This document shows positions 33,274 to 42,217 of a stretch of 64,000 bases of DNA, piece after piece. Position 1 is the first letter of the stretch; each line of letters starts with the position of its first letter. The notes under the pieces were generated by a model that worked only from the letters and a program-made list of their open reading frames with translations, was not told the DNA's origin and ran no database searches. The stretch lies in assembly GCA_959607825.1 (NCBI GenBank), contig CAUHNW010000004.1, positions 122,543 to 186,542 on the forward strand, read 5' to 3'. Source of the DNA: HGM13006 sp900757695 (GTDB taxonomy: Bacteria > Bacillota > Clostridia > Oscillospirales > Oscillospiraceae). The translations under genes were made by a program, and so were the position numbers.

Positions 33274-33778
33274 GGGACTCGTACATCTCTACTGCGGACA
33301 GGGAAAGGGGAAAACCACTGCGGCCATGGGCCTTGCACTTCGGGCACTGGGACAGGGCATGCAGGTGGTGGTCATTCAGTTCCTGAAAACCGGCACCAGC
33401 GGAGAGCTGGAACCGCTCCGTCGGCTGGGGGCTGTGGTGCGCTCGGGCAAGCCCGGGGCAAAATTCACTTTCCAGATGAATGCGGCGGAGAAGAAGCAGG
33501 CAGCTGCGGAGAATAACGAAAGGCTGCGGGAGGCTTTGACGCTTCCCTGCGATCTTATGATCCTGGATGAGATCTGTGCGGCACGGCAGAGCGGGTTGCT
33601 GGACGAAACGCTGGCAAAGCAGGCGGTGCTGGATCGGCCTCGGGGCAGGGAAGTGGTGCTCACGGGCCGGGAACCGGAGCAGTGGATGCTGGATGCGGCC
33701 GATTACATCACAGAGATGCAGGCTCTGCGGCACCCCTATGTTCAGGGCATCCCGGCCAGAAAGGGGATCGAATTCTGA
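33266..33778 (+). CDS. cobA: Corrinoid adenosyltransferase (CobA/BtuR type)
   Basis: The 170-residue ATP:Co(I)rrinoid adenosyltransferase has the P-loop LYCGQGKGKTTAAMGLALRALG, VVVIQFLKTG, DLMILDEICAA (Walker B), and the C-terminal stretch HPYVQGIPARKGIEF. It makes the Co-C bond needed before CbiP and CbiB. The start at 33266, GGAGG-preceded, lies inside the cbiP tail. Confidence 0.95.
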   Translation: MNKGLVHLYCGQGKGKTTAAMGLALRALGQGMQVVVIQFLKTGTSGELEPLRRLGAVVRSGKPGAKFTFQMNAAEKKQAAAENNERLREALTLPCDLMILDEICAARQSGLLDETLAKQAVLDRPRGREVVLTGREPEQWMLDAADYITEMQALRHPYVQGIPARKGIEF

Positions 33779-34440
33779 TGATGCATATGAAGCCTGCGGA
33801 CATTGAGCGCAGAAGCATGGAGATCATCACCGGGGAACTGAGAGAAAGGGGAATCACGCTGCCGGAGGAAAATGCGCCGGTGATCCGGCGGGTGATCCAT
33901 ACTACGGCGGATTTTGACTATGTGGAGCAGCTGGTGTTTACCCCCGGGGCGGTTCGGCAGGGGATAAAGGCGCTGCACGGGGGAAAGACCGTTGTGACGG
34001 ACACCAATATGGCTCTGTCCGGGGTCAGCAAGCCGGGGCTCAAAAAGCTGGGGAGTCAGGCGGTATGCTTTATGGCGGACCCGGAGGTGGCGGCGGAGGC
34101 AAAGCGCCGGGGCTGTACCAGGGCGGTGATCTCCGCAGAAAAAGCGGCTCGAACCTACCCGGACTGCATCTATGCGGTGGGAAATGCGCCCACGGCCCTG
34201 TTTGAGATCGCTGCCCAGCTGGAAAAGGGATTTCGGCCCTCGCTGGTCATCGGCGTACCGGTGGGCTTTGTGAATGTGGTGGAGGCCAAGGAAACACTGC
34301 TGGCTGCCTGTCAGGCCCGGGGAATTCCGGCCATTGTAGCCATGGGACGCAAGGGCGGCAGTACCGTGGCCGCTGCCATTCTCAATGCGCTGATCTATCA
34401 GGCAGCGCAGATGCAGCAGCCGGAACAGCGGGGATGGTAA
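33778..34440 (+). CDS. cbiC: Cobalt-precorrin-8 methylmutase
   Basis: The 220-residue enzyme moves the C11 methyl group to C12, giving cobyrinic acid. It shows the family segments RRVIHTTADFDYVEQLVF (with the catalytic His), VVTDTNMALSGVSK, VGNAPTALFEIA, and VIGVPVGFVNVVEAKE. It is the last gene of the operon and overlaps cobA by one base; a strong terminator follows. Confidence 0.96.
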   Translation: MMHMKPADIERRSMEIITGELRERGITLPEENAPVIRRVIHTTADFDYVEQLVFTPGAVRQGIKALHGGKTVVTDTNMALSGVSKPGLKKLGSQAVCFMADPEVAAEAKRRGCTRAVISAEKAARTYPDCIYAVGNAPTALFEIAAQLEKGFRPSLVIGVPVGFVNVVEAKETLLAACQARGIPAIVAMGRKGGSTVAAAILNALIYQAAQMQQPEQRGW

Positions 34441-34449
34441 GATAAGACG

Positions 34450-34489
34450 AAGCCGCACTCTGACAACAAACGGTCAGAGTGCGGCTTTT
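34450..34489. terminator. Bidirectional intrinsic terminator
   Basis: AGCCGCACTCTGAC (34451-34464) and GTCAGAGTGCGGCT (34473-34486) form a perfect 14-bp stem with an 8-nt loop, followed by TTTT. It ends the cobalamin operon and also faces the 3' end of the hydrogenase operon on the other strand. Confidence 0.92.
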
Positions 34490-34500
34490 GTAGTGCGCAA

Positions 34501-36219
34501 TTACGAATCCTGCTCTGCGGCCTTCTTGGCGGCATCGAAGTTCCGGTGCAGCAGAAGATGCTCTTTTCCACGGATGACATTTTCATAGGCAGTCATCACC
34601 AGAGGGTTCTCACTGGACTTTTTGATCTGGGTGTTGATGTCGGTGTTGTAGATCCCCTGAATTCTGGCGCTTCGGATGGAGATATCCTGTGTAACCGGCT
34701 GTCCGCCGCCCATAATGCAGCCTCGGCGGCAGGCCATGACCTCTACAAAGTCATAGTGTACCTCACCGGCCTCCATACGCTGAATCAGCTTCTCGGCATT
34801 GCCAAGCCCGCTGACCACTGCGGCCTTCAGCTCCCGCTTCTGGTAGGTGAAGCTCAGCTCCTTGATGCCGTCCTCGCCTCGAACGCCGCAGTCCCGAATG
34901 GCCATCATATCCGCCCGGGCATGCCCCTTTTGAAGTCTGCGGAGAATGGCCTCCGTGACGCCGCCGGTGACGCCAAACAGCACACCACTGCCGGAGCCAA
35001 TGCCAAAGGGCACATCGGCGGCCTCAATTTCGATGTTGGCAAAATCCAAACCGACCTTTCGAATCAGCGTGATCAGTTCCGTGGTAGTCAGAACATAATC
35101 CACATCCTGTTTGCCGTAGGTGGTGGATTCCGGGCGGAGGATCTCGCCTTTCTTTGCGGTGCAGGGCATAATGGCAACGGACACCAGCCGCTTGCCTTCA
35201 CTGCGCTCCGGATCCTTATAGTATTCCCGGATCACTGCGCCGAACATCTGCTGGGGAGAACGACAGGTGGAGAGATTGTCCTTCAGCTCCGGGTGGCGGC
35301 TCTCACAGTACTTGACCCAAGCGGGGCAGCAGGAGGTGAACAGCGGCAGATTTTTGCCGGTAGTCAACCGCTCCAGAAATTCCCGGGACTCTTCCATCAC
35401 CGTCAGGTCAGCACCGTAGGCGGTATCGTAGACCTCCGCAAAGCCCAGCCGATGGAGCACGCTGACCAGCTTGCCCATGACGTTTTCGCCCTTGGGCAGG
35501 CCAAATGCCTCACCAACAGCGACCCGGACAGCCGGTGCGATCTGGGCGATGACCTTGGTGTTCCGGTCTGCAAGTACCTCAAATACCGGGTTGATGTTGG
35601 TATTGATGCTGATGGCGCCGGTGGGACATACTACCCGGCACTGGCCGCAGCCAACACAGTCGGTTTCCGCAATGGTTTTGTTGAAGGCAGGGGTCACCAG
35701 TGTTTCGGTGCCCCGGTAGGCAAAGTCAATGGCATTGACGCCCTGTACATCAGCGCACATTCTCACGCAGTCGCCGCAGAGAATGCACTTATTGGGGTCT
35801 CGGACAATGGAAGGGGAACTGAGATCCACCGGCTGCTTCTTTTTCGTGTTTTCAAAGCGGATCGTTCCCACCCCCAGTCGGTGGGCAAGGTCCTGCAGAT
35901 GGCATTCCCGGCTCTTAATGCAGGTGGTGCAGTCTCTGTCGTGGGCGGCCAGCAGCAGCTCCAGAATCAGCTTTCGATACTTCATCAGTCTGGGGGTGTT
36001 GGTGTAGATCACCATGCCGTCTTTGGGGCGCTCGGAGCAGGAGGTGAAGGTTTTTCCGGTATCGGTTTCCACGGTGCAAAGTCGGCAGGCACCGTAGACG
36101 GACAGCTCGGAGTGATAGCACAGGGTGGGAATATCGATCCCGGCCTTGCGGATCACAGAAAGTACATTGGGCTCATCGGTAAACTCTACCCGACGGTCAT
36201 CGATCATCATATATCCCAT
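34501..36219 (-). CDS. hydA: [FeFe] hydrogenase catalytic subunit, NADH/ferredoxin bifurcating type
   Basis: The 572-residue cytosolic protein is of the M3 type. An N-terminal 2Fe-2S domain (CYHSELSVYGACRLC) comes first, then an HC3-type cluster site (DCTTCIKSRECHLQ) and two 4Fe-4S ferredoxin motifs (CILCGDCVRMC, CVGCGQCRVVCP). All H-cluster motifs are present: L1 FTSCCPAW (C297, C298), L2 MPCTAKK (C353) and L3 MACRRGCIMGG (C497, C501). With the NuoF- and NuoE-like partners it should couple NADH and reduced ferredoxin oxidation to H2 release, or run in reverse. ATG at 36219 follows AAGGAGG. The maturases HydE, HydF and HydG are not in the window. Confidence 0.96.
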   Translation of the reverse strand: MGYMMIDDRRVEFTDEPNVLSVIRKAGIDIPTLCYHSELSVYGACRLCTVETDTGKTFTSCSERPKDGMVIYTNTPRLMKYRKLILELLLAAHDRDCTTCIKSRECHLQDLAHRLGVGTIRFENTKKKQPVDLSSPSIVRDPNKCILCGDCVRMCADVQGVNAIDFAYRGTETLVTPAFNKTIAETDCVGCGQCRVVCPTGAISINTNINPVFEVLADRNTKVIAQIAPAVRVAVGEAFGLPKGENVMGKLVSVLHRLGFAEVYDTAYGADLTVMEESREFLERLTTGKNLPLFTSCCPAWVKYCESRHPELKDNLSTCRSPQQMFGAVIREYYKDPERSEGKRLVSVAIMPCTAKKGEILRPESTTYGKQDVDYVLTTTELITLIRKVGLDFANIEIEAADVPFGIGSGSGVLFGVTGGVTEAILRRLQKGHARADMMAIRDCGVRGEDGIKELSFTYQKRELKAAVVSGLGNAEKLIQRMEAGEVHYDFVEVMACRRGCIMGGGQPVTQDISIRSARIQGIYNTDINTQIKKSSENPLVMTAYENVIRGKEHLLLHRNFDAAKKAAEQDS

Positions 36220-36232
36220 GGTAATTCCCTCC

Positions 36233-38101
36233 TTACTGGGCATACACTGCCCCGAAGGGACAGGCGCTCAGGCAGGCACCGCATTTGATGCACTTGCCGG
36301 TATCAATGGAAAACGGATGCTTGATCTGGCCGGTAATGGCAGAGGCGGGACATCCCCGGGCACATTTGGAGCAGCCCTTGCATTTTGTCTCGTCAATGTG
36401 GAAGCTGCGCAGCGAGGTGCAGACATGGGCGGGGCAGGTTTTATCCACAATGTGGGCCTCATATTCCCCACGGAAGGCACGAAGGGTGCTGACCACCGGT
36501 TTTGCGGCGCTCTTTCCAAGGCCGCAGAGGGCCGTATTGCTGACCATATCCGCCAGCTCTTCCAGCTGATCCAAATCGGACAGCGTGCCGTTTCCGGCCA
36601 CGATCCGCTCCAGAATCTCCAGCATCCGGCGGGTGCCCTCCCGGCAGGGGACGCATTTGCCGCAGCTCTCCCGCTGGGTAAAGCTCATGAAGAAGCGGGC
36701 TACCTCCACCATGCAGGTGTCCTCGTCCATGACCACCAGACCGCCAGACCCGATCATGGCGCCGATTTTGGTGAGGGAGTCGAAATCCATGGGGCTGTCC
36801 AGCTGACTTTCCACCAGACATCCGCCGGAGGGGCCACCGATTTGCACAGCCTTAAACTGCTTGCCGTCCCGGATGCCGCCGCCGATATCAAAGATCACTT
36901 CCCGAAGGGTGATGCCCATGGGTACTTCAATAAGTCCGGTGTTTACGACATTGCCGGTGAGGGCAAAGGCCTTGGTGCCGGGGCTGCTGGAGGTGCCGAT
37001 GCTCCGATACCACTGGGCACCCCGGGAGATGATCATGGGGACGTTGGCATAAGTCTCTACATTATTGAGGACGGTAGGCTTTTCCCAAAGTCCTTTTTCT
37101 ACAGTTCTGGGAGGCTTGACCCGGGGCATACCACGCTTTCCCTCAATGGATGCGGTGAGCGCAGAGCCCTCACCGCAGACAAATGCACCGGCACCCCGGT
37201 TGATGTGCAGACGGAAGGAGAAGTCTGTGCCGAGAATGTTGTTCCCCAATAGTCCCAATTCCTCTGCCTGCGCAATGGCGGTTTTCAGACGATGGATGGC
37301 CAGCGGATATTCGGCCCGGACGTAGATATAGCCCTCCTGCGCCCCTACGGCCAGTGCGGCGATCATCATGCCCTCGATCATCCGATGGGGATCCCCCTCC
37401 ATGATGCTCCGGTCCATAAAGGCACCGGGATCGCCCTCGTCACCGTTGCAGACCACATAGCGGGTGGTCTCCTGCTGGCGGGACACCTGACTCCATTTCC
37501 TCCCGGTGGGGAAGCCTGCACCGCCACGGCCACGAAGACCGGATTCCGAAATGGTGTCGATGATGGATTCCGGGGTCATCTCGAACATGGCGGTCTCCAA
37601 TGCGGAATAGGCCCCGGCGGCCAGTGCGTCTTCAATGTGCTCTGCATCGATATGGCCGCAGTTTTTCAGCACCAGACGGGTCTGCTTGGCGTAGAAGGGA
37701 ATTTCCTCCTGGGTCTCATAGACCTTGCCGCCGGAGTGGAACATCAGCCGCTCTACAGGCTCTCCCCGGAGCACGGTCTTTTCGAAGATCTCCTGACAGT
37801 CCTCCGGCTTAACCTTTAAGTAGAGGTAGTGATAGGGCTCAATGCGTACCAGGGGGCCCATTTCACAGAAGCCATGGCAGCCGCTGGTTTTTACGCTGGT
37901 GTGGGCGATCTCGGCGCCGAACGCTACCTGTGCGTCTTCCAGATGCTCTGTAAGCTCCAGCATTTTAGCATAGATCTGATCGGCGCCGCCTGCGAGACAT
38001 CCCGTGCCGCCGCAGACGAGGATCTTACACTTTTGTCCCCGCAGACGCATCTCACATTCCTGACGGAGGTGCCGGAGATCATCTCTCGACTGTAATTTCA
38101 T
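36233..38101 (-). CDS. hydB: NuoF-like FMN/Fe-S subunit of bifurcating hydrogenase
   Basis: The 622-residue subunit carries the NADH site. The N-terminus is a thioredoxin-like 2Fe-2S domain (ILVCGGTGCLAGG). The FMN/NADH core has SGLRGRGGAGFPTGRKW and VCNGDEGDPGAFMDRS, and a 4Fe-4S site follows (SCGKCVPCREGTRRM, C near residue 530). Two C-terminal ferredoxin motifs end the protein (CKGCSKCARGCP, CIKCGACLSACP). This is the expected HydB/HndC layout for electron bifurcation. It overlaps hydC by ATGA and lies 13 bp from hydA. Confidence 0.96.
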   Translation of the reverse strand: MKLQSRDDLRHLRQECEMRLRGQKCKILVCGGTGCLAGGADQIYAKMLELTEHLEDAQVAFGAEIAHTSVKTSGCHGFCEMGPLVRIEPYHYLYLKVKPEDCQEIFEKTVLRGEPVERLMFHSGGKVYETQEEIPFYAKQTRLVLKNCGHIDAEHIEDALAAGAYSALETAMFEMTPESIIDTISESGLRGRGGAGFPTGRKWSQVSRQQETTRYVVCNGDEGDPGAFMDRSIMEGDPHRMIEGMMIAALAVGAQEGYIYVRAEYPLAIHRLKTAIAQAEELGLLGNNILGTDFSFRLHINRGAGAFVCGEGSALTASIEGKRGMPRVKPPRTVEKGLWEKPTVLNNVETYANVPMIISRGAQWYRSIGTSSSPGTKAFALTGNVVNTGLIEVPMGITLREVIFDIGGGIRDGKQFKAVQIGGPSGGCLVESQLDSPMDFDSLTKIGAMIGSGGLVVMDEDTCMVEVARFFMSFTQRESCGKCVPCREGTRRMLEILERIVAGNGTLSDLDQLEELADMVSNTALCGLGKSAAKPVVSTLRAFRGEYEAHIVDKTCPAHVCTSLRSFHIDETKCKGCSKCARGCPASAITGQIKHPFSIDTGKCIKCGACLSACPFGAVYAQ

Positions 38102-38577
38102 GCTTCCTTCCCCCTTAGCTCTTTGATGACGGCACGAATCTTGTTCGGTGACATCTGCGGATAGACCTGCTCATTGATGGTCAGGGCAGGAGCGAGACCA
38201 CAGGCACCCAGACAGGATACCGTCTCCACAGTGAACAGCATATCATCCGTGGTGTGCTTGTCGGCGCTGAGCCCCAGATCCTGATACAGCGCTTCCAAAA
38301 TTGGTACGGAGCTGCGCACATGGCAGGCGGTTCCATCGCAGACTTTGATGACATATTTGCCCTTGGCCTCGAAAGAGAAGTTTACATAAAAGCTGGCTAC
38401 ACTGTAGGCTTTGGCTTCGGAAATGCCGATTTTCCGGGCCACATAGGTGAGAAGCTCCGGGGGAAGGTAGCCGTACAGTTCCTGAATGTCCTGAATGACA
38501 GGAATCAGGGCACGCTCCCCGGCGGGATAGTTTTTGAGAATGGTATCGACCTGTGTGTAATAGGATGGATCCAACAT
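38098..38577 (-). CDS. hydC: NuoE-like 2Fe-2S subunit of bifurcating hydrogenase
   Basis: The 159-residue thioredoxin-fold subunit has the four cluster cysteines in CDGTACHVR and the later CLGACGLAPA, and the typical helical N-terminus (LIPVIQDIQELYGYLPPELL). It supports electron transfer with HydB. ATG at 38577 is preferred because GGAGG lies 10 nt upstream; the in-frame ATG at 38592 overlaps that site. It is the first gene of the hydCBA operon. Confidence 0.95.
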   Translation of the reverse strand: MLDPSYYTQVDTILKNYPAGERALIPVIQDIQELYGYLPPELLTYVARKIGISEAKAYSVASFYVNFSFEAKGKYVIKVCDGTACHVRSSVPILEALYQDLGLSADKHTTDDMLFTVETVSCLGACGLAPALTINEQVYPQMSPNKIRAVIKELRGKEA

Positions 38578-38658
38578 GCAATCAGCCTCCATAGCCCGGG
38601 AAGACCGGTGCTATTTATTTTCATCCGGCGTCTCAAAGGCGGCAGATGGAATAAGGCT

Positions 38659-38687
38659 ATTATAGGCGCTTGCAGAGGTTCCTGCAA
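38659..38687 (-). promoter_or_regulatory. Promoter of the hydrogenase operon
   Basis: TTGCAG (38682-38687) and TATAAT (38659-38664) on the minus strand are separated by 17 bp, 82 bp upstream of hydC. Confidence 0.75.
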
Positions 38688-38692
38688 GGAAA

Positions 38693-38710
38693 TTGTGAAA
38701 AAATTAACAA
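38693..38710. promoter_or_regulatory. Rex-type redox operator
   Basis: Read on the minus strand, TTGTTAATTTTTTCACAA matches the Rex pattern TTGTTAA-N4-TTAACAA/TTCACAA over 18 bp. It lies 5 bp upstream of the -35 box. Rex senses the NADH/NAD ratio, which suits an NADH-using hydrogenase. The position just above the -35 box would allow steric repression. Confidence 0.7.
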
Positions 38711-38812
38711 ATAAATCGCGAAAATGTAAAACGAATGGGAAACAGGGGGCAGGCGGCCCGTGGGTGCCCACCGGCGGCAGGCTTCTGGGCAGAGTTCTGT
38801 GGGGACAAATGG

Positions 38813-38840
38813 AAAAAACCAGCCCGTGTTGGGCTGGTTT
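38813..38840 (-). terminator. Intrinsic terminator after the TetR gene
   Basis: On the minus strand AAACCAGCCC and GGGCTGGTTT form a 10-bp stem with a 5-nt loop, followed by a T-run. It ends the operon 38884-40719. The remaining spacer toward the hydrogenase promoter shows nothing else. Confidence 0.85.
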
Positions 38841-38883
38841 GGGTTACAGTGTGATTTCCTTTTGCCGGAGAAAATGCCTGCTT

Positions 38884-39477
38884 TCATAACGCCTCCTGAC
38901 TGGGCATGGCGCATGCCTGCATGATGAAGATAATGTGCTCAATGGGATCGGCACAGTCTGCTTTGAGCCACTGGGCGATGATTGCCATCAACCCGTGAAT
39001 ATAGAATGCCATGCGATAGGCCCTGTCTGCCTCGGGTATGCCGAAGCGTTCCAGAATCGGTGAGAAAACATGGCGGCACATCCGATCATAGGCATCCGAA
39101 AGCCCCAGCAGCTGAGCATTCTCTGTCGCTGTACGGAAAAGCCGACGGTGCTGCCGGATGTAGCTGAGGTACGGCTTCAGATATTCCGGCGTGACGAGGT
39201 AAAGCTCATCGGTGGGACAGGTGCGCAGCTTTGCAACAAAGGCGGCAGCGTCCTTTTTCATGTAGTCCAGAAACTGCTGATTGATGTATGAGGCGCTTTC
39301 GGACAAAAGATCGTTTATGGTTTCATAGTGAAGATAAAATGTGGAGCGGTTGACACCTGCTGCCGCACAGATCTCCTTGACTGTGATGTAGGCAAAGTCC
39401 TTCTTTTCCAGAAGTGCCAGAAAAGCCTCGTCCATTTTGACGGCGGTAGAAAAATATTTGCTTTCGGATCGATTCAA
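38884..39477 (-). CDS. TetR/AcrR-family transcriptional regulator
   Basis: The 197-residue protein has the N-terminal helix-turn-helix ITVKEICAAAGVNRSTFYLHYETINDLL at about residues 32-60 and a helical ligand domain. A TTG start at 39477 is chosen because AAGAAGG precedes it and it clears the upstream gene by 4 bp. The in-frame ATG at 39531 lies inside that gene. It is the last gene behind two membrane-protein genes and probably controls that operon. Ligand unknown. Confidence 0.85.
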   Translation of the reverse strand: MNRSESKYFSTAVKMDEAFLALLEKKDFAYITVKEICAAAGVNRSTFYLHYETINDLLSESASYINQQFLDYMKKDAAAFVAKLRTCPTDELYLVTPEYLKPYLSYIRQHRRLFRTATENAQLLGLSDAYDRMCRHVFSPILERFGIPEADRAYRMAFYIHGLMAIIAQWLKADCADPIEHIIFIMQACAMPSQEAL

Positions 39478-39481
39478 AGGA

Positions 39482-40363
39482 TCACACCTTCTTTCGCAGG
39501 TTTCTGCTGCGAAGCAGCATAGAAAGAGCAATTAGGATCACAAAGCCGTAGACAAACCCACCGGTGATGGCGTTCATCATTCTGCGGTAGTCCTCACCGT
39601 TTTCGGAAAAGCGGGAGATCATTGCTGTCTGAAGGCCGAGAATTGACATCATTGCCGATACAAGGTTTAATACCTTGGCGGCGGAGAGGATCGGGCTGCC
39701 CAGCCTGCGGAATTTTACAAGATTGATGACAGCGGTTGTCATGGTGTAAAAGGTGTGGAGGGCGGAAAGATAGATCACGTACCCCGGATAGGAAAAGCCG
39801 GAGTTTGTCTGCACCATCAGGAGGATCATGACACCCATGGGAATGTTCAGCAGAAACAGCAGCCACGCTGTCCGGCGGTAGCCGCAATATTCCGTATTTG
39901 CATTGCGATGCCGATAACAAATAACCAGATAGGCACGCAGACCGCCCAGTACCAGATAGTAAACTGCCATGGAAATAAACCATACAGAGGCATATCGGAT
40001 CCCGGTAATGACCCGGGAAACAACATAAAAGAAGTTGATGACCATCCCCTGATAAATGCTGATGTTACCACGGAAGGCGAGATCATTCAAGTATTTTCCG
40101 CCAAATTCAGTCTGCGTCAATCTCCGTACCGCCCGGCTGCTATGAAAAGTCCTGCGGAGTCTCCGGAGAAAGGCGGGGGCTGCTGCACACCATATTGCAA
40201 GGGAATACGCCGACAAACAGTAGATCCCATATGCCAGCGGATTTTCCGTGCGCTGAGACACAAAGAGGAAGACCAGTGCCGCAAAGGACAGCGGGGGGAC
40301 AACAAGCAGTACCCATTTGGCGGGAAAGAGCAGCTTCCGGAAGATCAGCTTCCCATGCTGCAT
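39482..40363 (-). CDS. Polytopic membrane protein of unknown function
   Basis: The 293-residue protein has about eight hydrophobic segments (for example WVLLVVPPLSFAALVFLF at 17-34, MVINFFYVVSRV, and a C-terminal FVILIALSMLL) and short charged loops. It has no recognised catalytic or transport motif. It lies between a small two-helix membrane protein (2 bp apart) and a TetR regulator (4 bp apart), so the three form one transcription unit. A TetR-controlled stress or efflux-related function is possible but only from context. Confidence 0.7.
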   Translation of the reverse strand: MQHGKLIFRKLLFPAKWVLLVVPPLSFAALVFLFVSQRTENPLAYGIYCLSAYSLAIWCAAAPAFLRRLRRTFHSSRAVRRLTQTEFGGKYLNDLAFRGNISIYQGMVINFFYVVSRVITGIRYASVWFISMAVYYLVLGGLRAYLVICYRHRNANTEYCGYRRTAWLLFLLNIPMGVMILLMVQTNSGFSYPGYVIYLSALHTFYTMTTAVINLVKFRRLGSPILSAAKVLNLVSAMMSILGLQTAMISRFSENGEDYRRMMNAITGGFVYGFVILIALSMLLRSRNLRKKV

Positions 40364-40365
40364 AC

Positions 40366-40719
40366 TTACCGTTCGCTGATCTCCTTGGCCAGCTCCATGA
40401 TCCCAAAGGCGTATTTCTTCTTCCCATTTGCCAGCAGCTTTTTATAGATCGGATAATTGACGCCCATGCCGGTCATGCCGATGATACCGATGACAATGCC
40501 CAGCACAAAGCTGCCGGTGGTGCCGCTGCCGATCTGGCCCATGGCAAGGCACATTCCGGTGCCGAAAATCAGTGCTGCGATGATGCCGAAGGTATAGGTG
40601 AAAATGGTGGCGGGGAGTTTTGCTTTTGCATCCAGCTTCCGGAGCGCAACGACCTTGGAGGTGTCCTTGGGTGCGTACTCGTTAGCAAGCTGTTCTGCGT
40701 AGATCTTATCTGTATTCAT
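40366..40719 (-). CDS. Small two-helix membrane protein
   Basis: This 117-residue protein has a charged N-terminal third (MNTDKIYAEQLANEYAPKD), two transmembrane helices around residues 38-60 and 66-88, and a Lys-rich C-terminus. The AAGGAGG site 9 nt before ATG 40719 is strong. No function is recognised. It is the first gene of the operon with the polytopic protein and TetR regulator. Confidence 0.7.
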   Translation of the reverse strand: MNTDKIYAEQLANEYAPKDTSKVVALRKLDAKAKLPATIFTYTFGIIAALIFGTGMCLAMGQIGSGTTGSFVLGIVIGIIGMTGMGVNYPIYKKLLANGKKKYAFGIMELAKEISER

Positions 40720-40836
40720 GGCGAATTGCCTCCTTCATTTGATGTCTCTATGATATCAGACTGGAAGCAAAACCAGAACAACACAGCGGGACTTTTGTGT
40801 TGATTTCAGGCGAAAACAAAGGCAGAACCGGTGAGA

Positions 40837-41493
40837 TCAGCCGATATCCACTGCTTCAAACCGTTTCATGGAGGCCCGGCAGGACAGAATGGAGGTCCCG
40901 ATATAAATGATCAGCGCAATTGCAAAAAGCAGCCACATTGCGCCGTTTCCCGCAGCGGCGGTATCATTCAAGAATTCCAGCCCGGGGATATGGTGCAGAG
41001 TCTCCGCAGCCGTGATCAAAAGGAAGGCGGCAATGGAAAAAAGCAAAAATGGCTTGCCGTATCGATCGGCTGTTTTGAAAAATCCACCCAAAAACAGTCC
41101 ATTAAACAGTGCAAATACAAGCAGGTTCCCGGCCAGAAAAAACGGATTGGCATTCATCATGGCGTTCTGGGTATAAGGGGCCGCATCGGCCAGTACTGTC
41201 ATGCGGAAGAATGTCAATATCACCGTGATCGTAAAGCTGAGCATTTGGATCAGCAGGGTAAAACCGTATTTTGCTTTTACCACATCGGTCTTTTTGACGG
41301 GGAGCAGGACGGTGTATAGAATATCGTTGTTTGCGCAGGCACTTTGAAAGGACTGAAATATCCCAAAACAGATAAAGAATGCGCCTACAAGAATGGGATA
41401 CCCCGGGATCATTGCCATTGTGGAAAACAAAATGAAAACAAAGGTAATCGGGGCAGCCGAAAGCATAAGCTCCTTACGCATCAAACTTTTCAT
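40837..41493 (-). CDS. ABC-2-type membrane permease
   Basis: The 218-residue protein has about six transmembrane segments in the layout of small ABC-2 permeases linked to GntR/XRE-controlled exporters (MKSLMRKELMLSAAPITFVFILFS, then LLPVKKTDVVKAKY). ATG at 41493 follows AAAAGGAGG and overlaps the ATPase gene by 20 bp. The longer frame upstream is shadow sequence of that ATPase gene. Substrate unknown; peptide antibiotic or toxin export is usual for such pairs. Confidence 0.85.
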   Translation of the reverse strand: MKSLMRKELMLSAAPITFVFILFSTMAMIPGYPILVGAFFICFGIFQSFQSACANNDILYTVLLPVKKTDVVKAKYGFTLLIQMLSFTITVILTFFRMTVLADAAPYTQNAMMNANPFFLAGNLLVFALFNGLFLGGFFKTADRYGKPFLLFSIAAFLLITAAETLHHIPGLEFLNDTAAAGNGAMWLLFAIALIIYIGTSILSCRASMKRFEAVDIG

Positions 41494-42217
41494 GAAGCGC
41501 CTCCTTTTCAAAATGAACCATGATCTCCTCCAGATTTGTCCCGATTCCCTGCTCCCGGCACTGCTGAATATAAAGCTCCATTGGTCCAGTGAACGCCATT
41601 TTCCCCTTTCGGATATAGGTGATCGCATCGGCACATTTGTCCAGATCGGAGGTGATGTGGGTGGAGAACAAAATGGCAACGCCCTCTCTGGCCAGATAGC
41701 GGAATATCTCCAGAAGCGCTTCTCTGGATACAGGGTCCAGCCCACTGGTGGGCTCATCCAATATCAGCAGCTTTGCCCCATGGGAAAGCGCAATGGCCAG
41801 ATTCAGCTTTACCCGCATTCCCTGAGAAAGCTGCGCAGGCGTTTTCTCGGCATCCAGATCAAAGAGCTTGGCATATTTTTTGTATAATACATCGCTCCAA
41901 CTCCCGTAAAAGGTCTTGGTGATGTGCACAATGTCCCGGAGCTTTTTCTTTTTATAGTAGTCTACAGCACCACCGGCATAGCCGATCTGCTCCTTGATAT
42001 TGGCCTCATGGTCTCTGAGATTTTGACCGAAATACAGAATCTCCCCACCGGAAATAGGGGTCAGATTCAGAATGGATTTCATTGTGGTGGTCTTTCCGGC
42101 GCCATTGCGGCCGATCAAGCCCATAATCATGCCGCTTTCCACTTCAAATGAGAGGTCATCCAATGTGAATTTTTCGTATTCTTTTGTCAGATGACGTACC
42201 GATAATATGACGCTCAT
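41474..42217 (-). CDS. ABC-2 exporter ATPase
   Basis: The 247-residue nucleotide-binding subunit has Walker A GLIGRNGAGKTTTMKSIL, signature LSQGMRVKLNLAIALS, Walker B KLLILDEPTSGLDP and the H-loop FSTHITSDLDKCAD. It pairs with the permease encoded directly downstream. The start overlaps the regulator stop by ATGA, so the three proteins are translated together. Confidence 0.93.
   Translation of the reverse strand: MSVILSVRHLTKEYEKFTLDDLSFEVESGMIMGLIGRNGAGKTTTMKSILNLTPISGGEILYFGQNLRDHEANIKEQIGYAGGAVDYYKKKKLRDIVHITKTFYGSWSDVLYKKYAKLFDLDAEKTPAQLSQGMRVKLNLAIALSHGAKLLILDEPTSGLDPVSREALLEIFRYLAREGVAILFSTHITSDLDKCADAITYIRKGKMAFTGPMELYIQQCREQGIGTNLEEIMVHFEKEALHEKFDA

Noticed and set aside
34546..36288. 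580-residue plus-strand frame opposite hydA
   Set aside because: The minus strand carries all H-cluster motifs; the opposite frame has no support.
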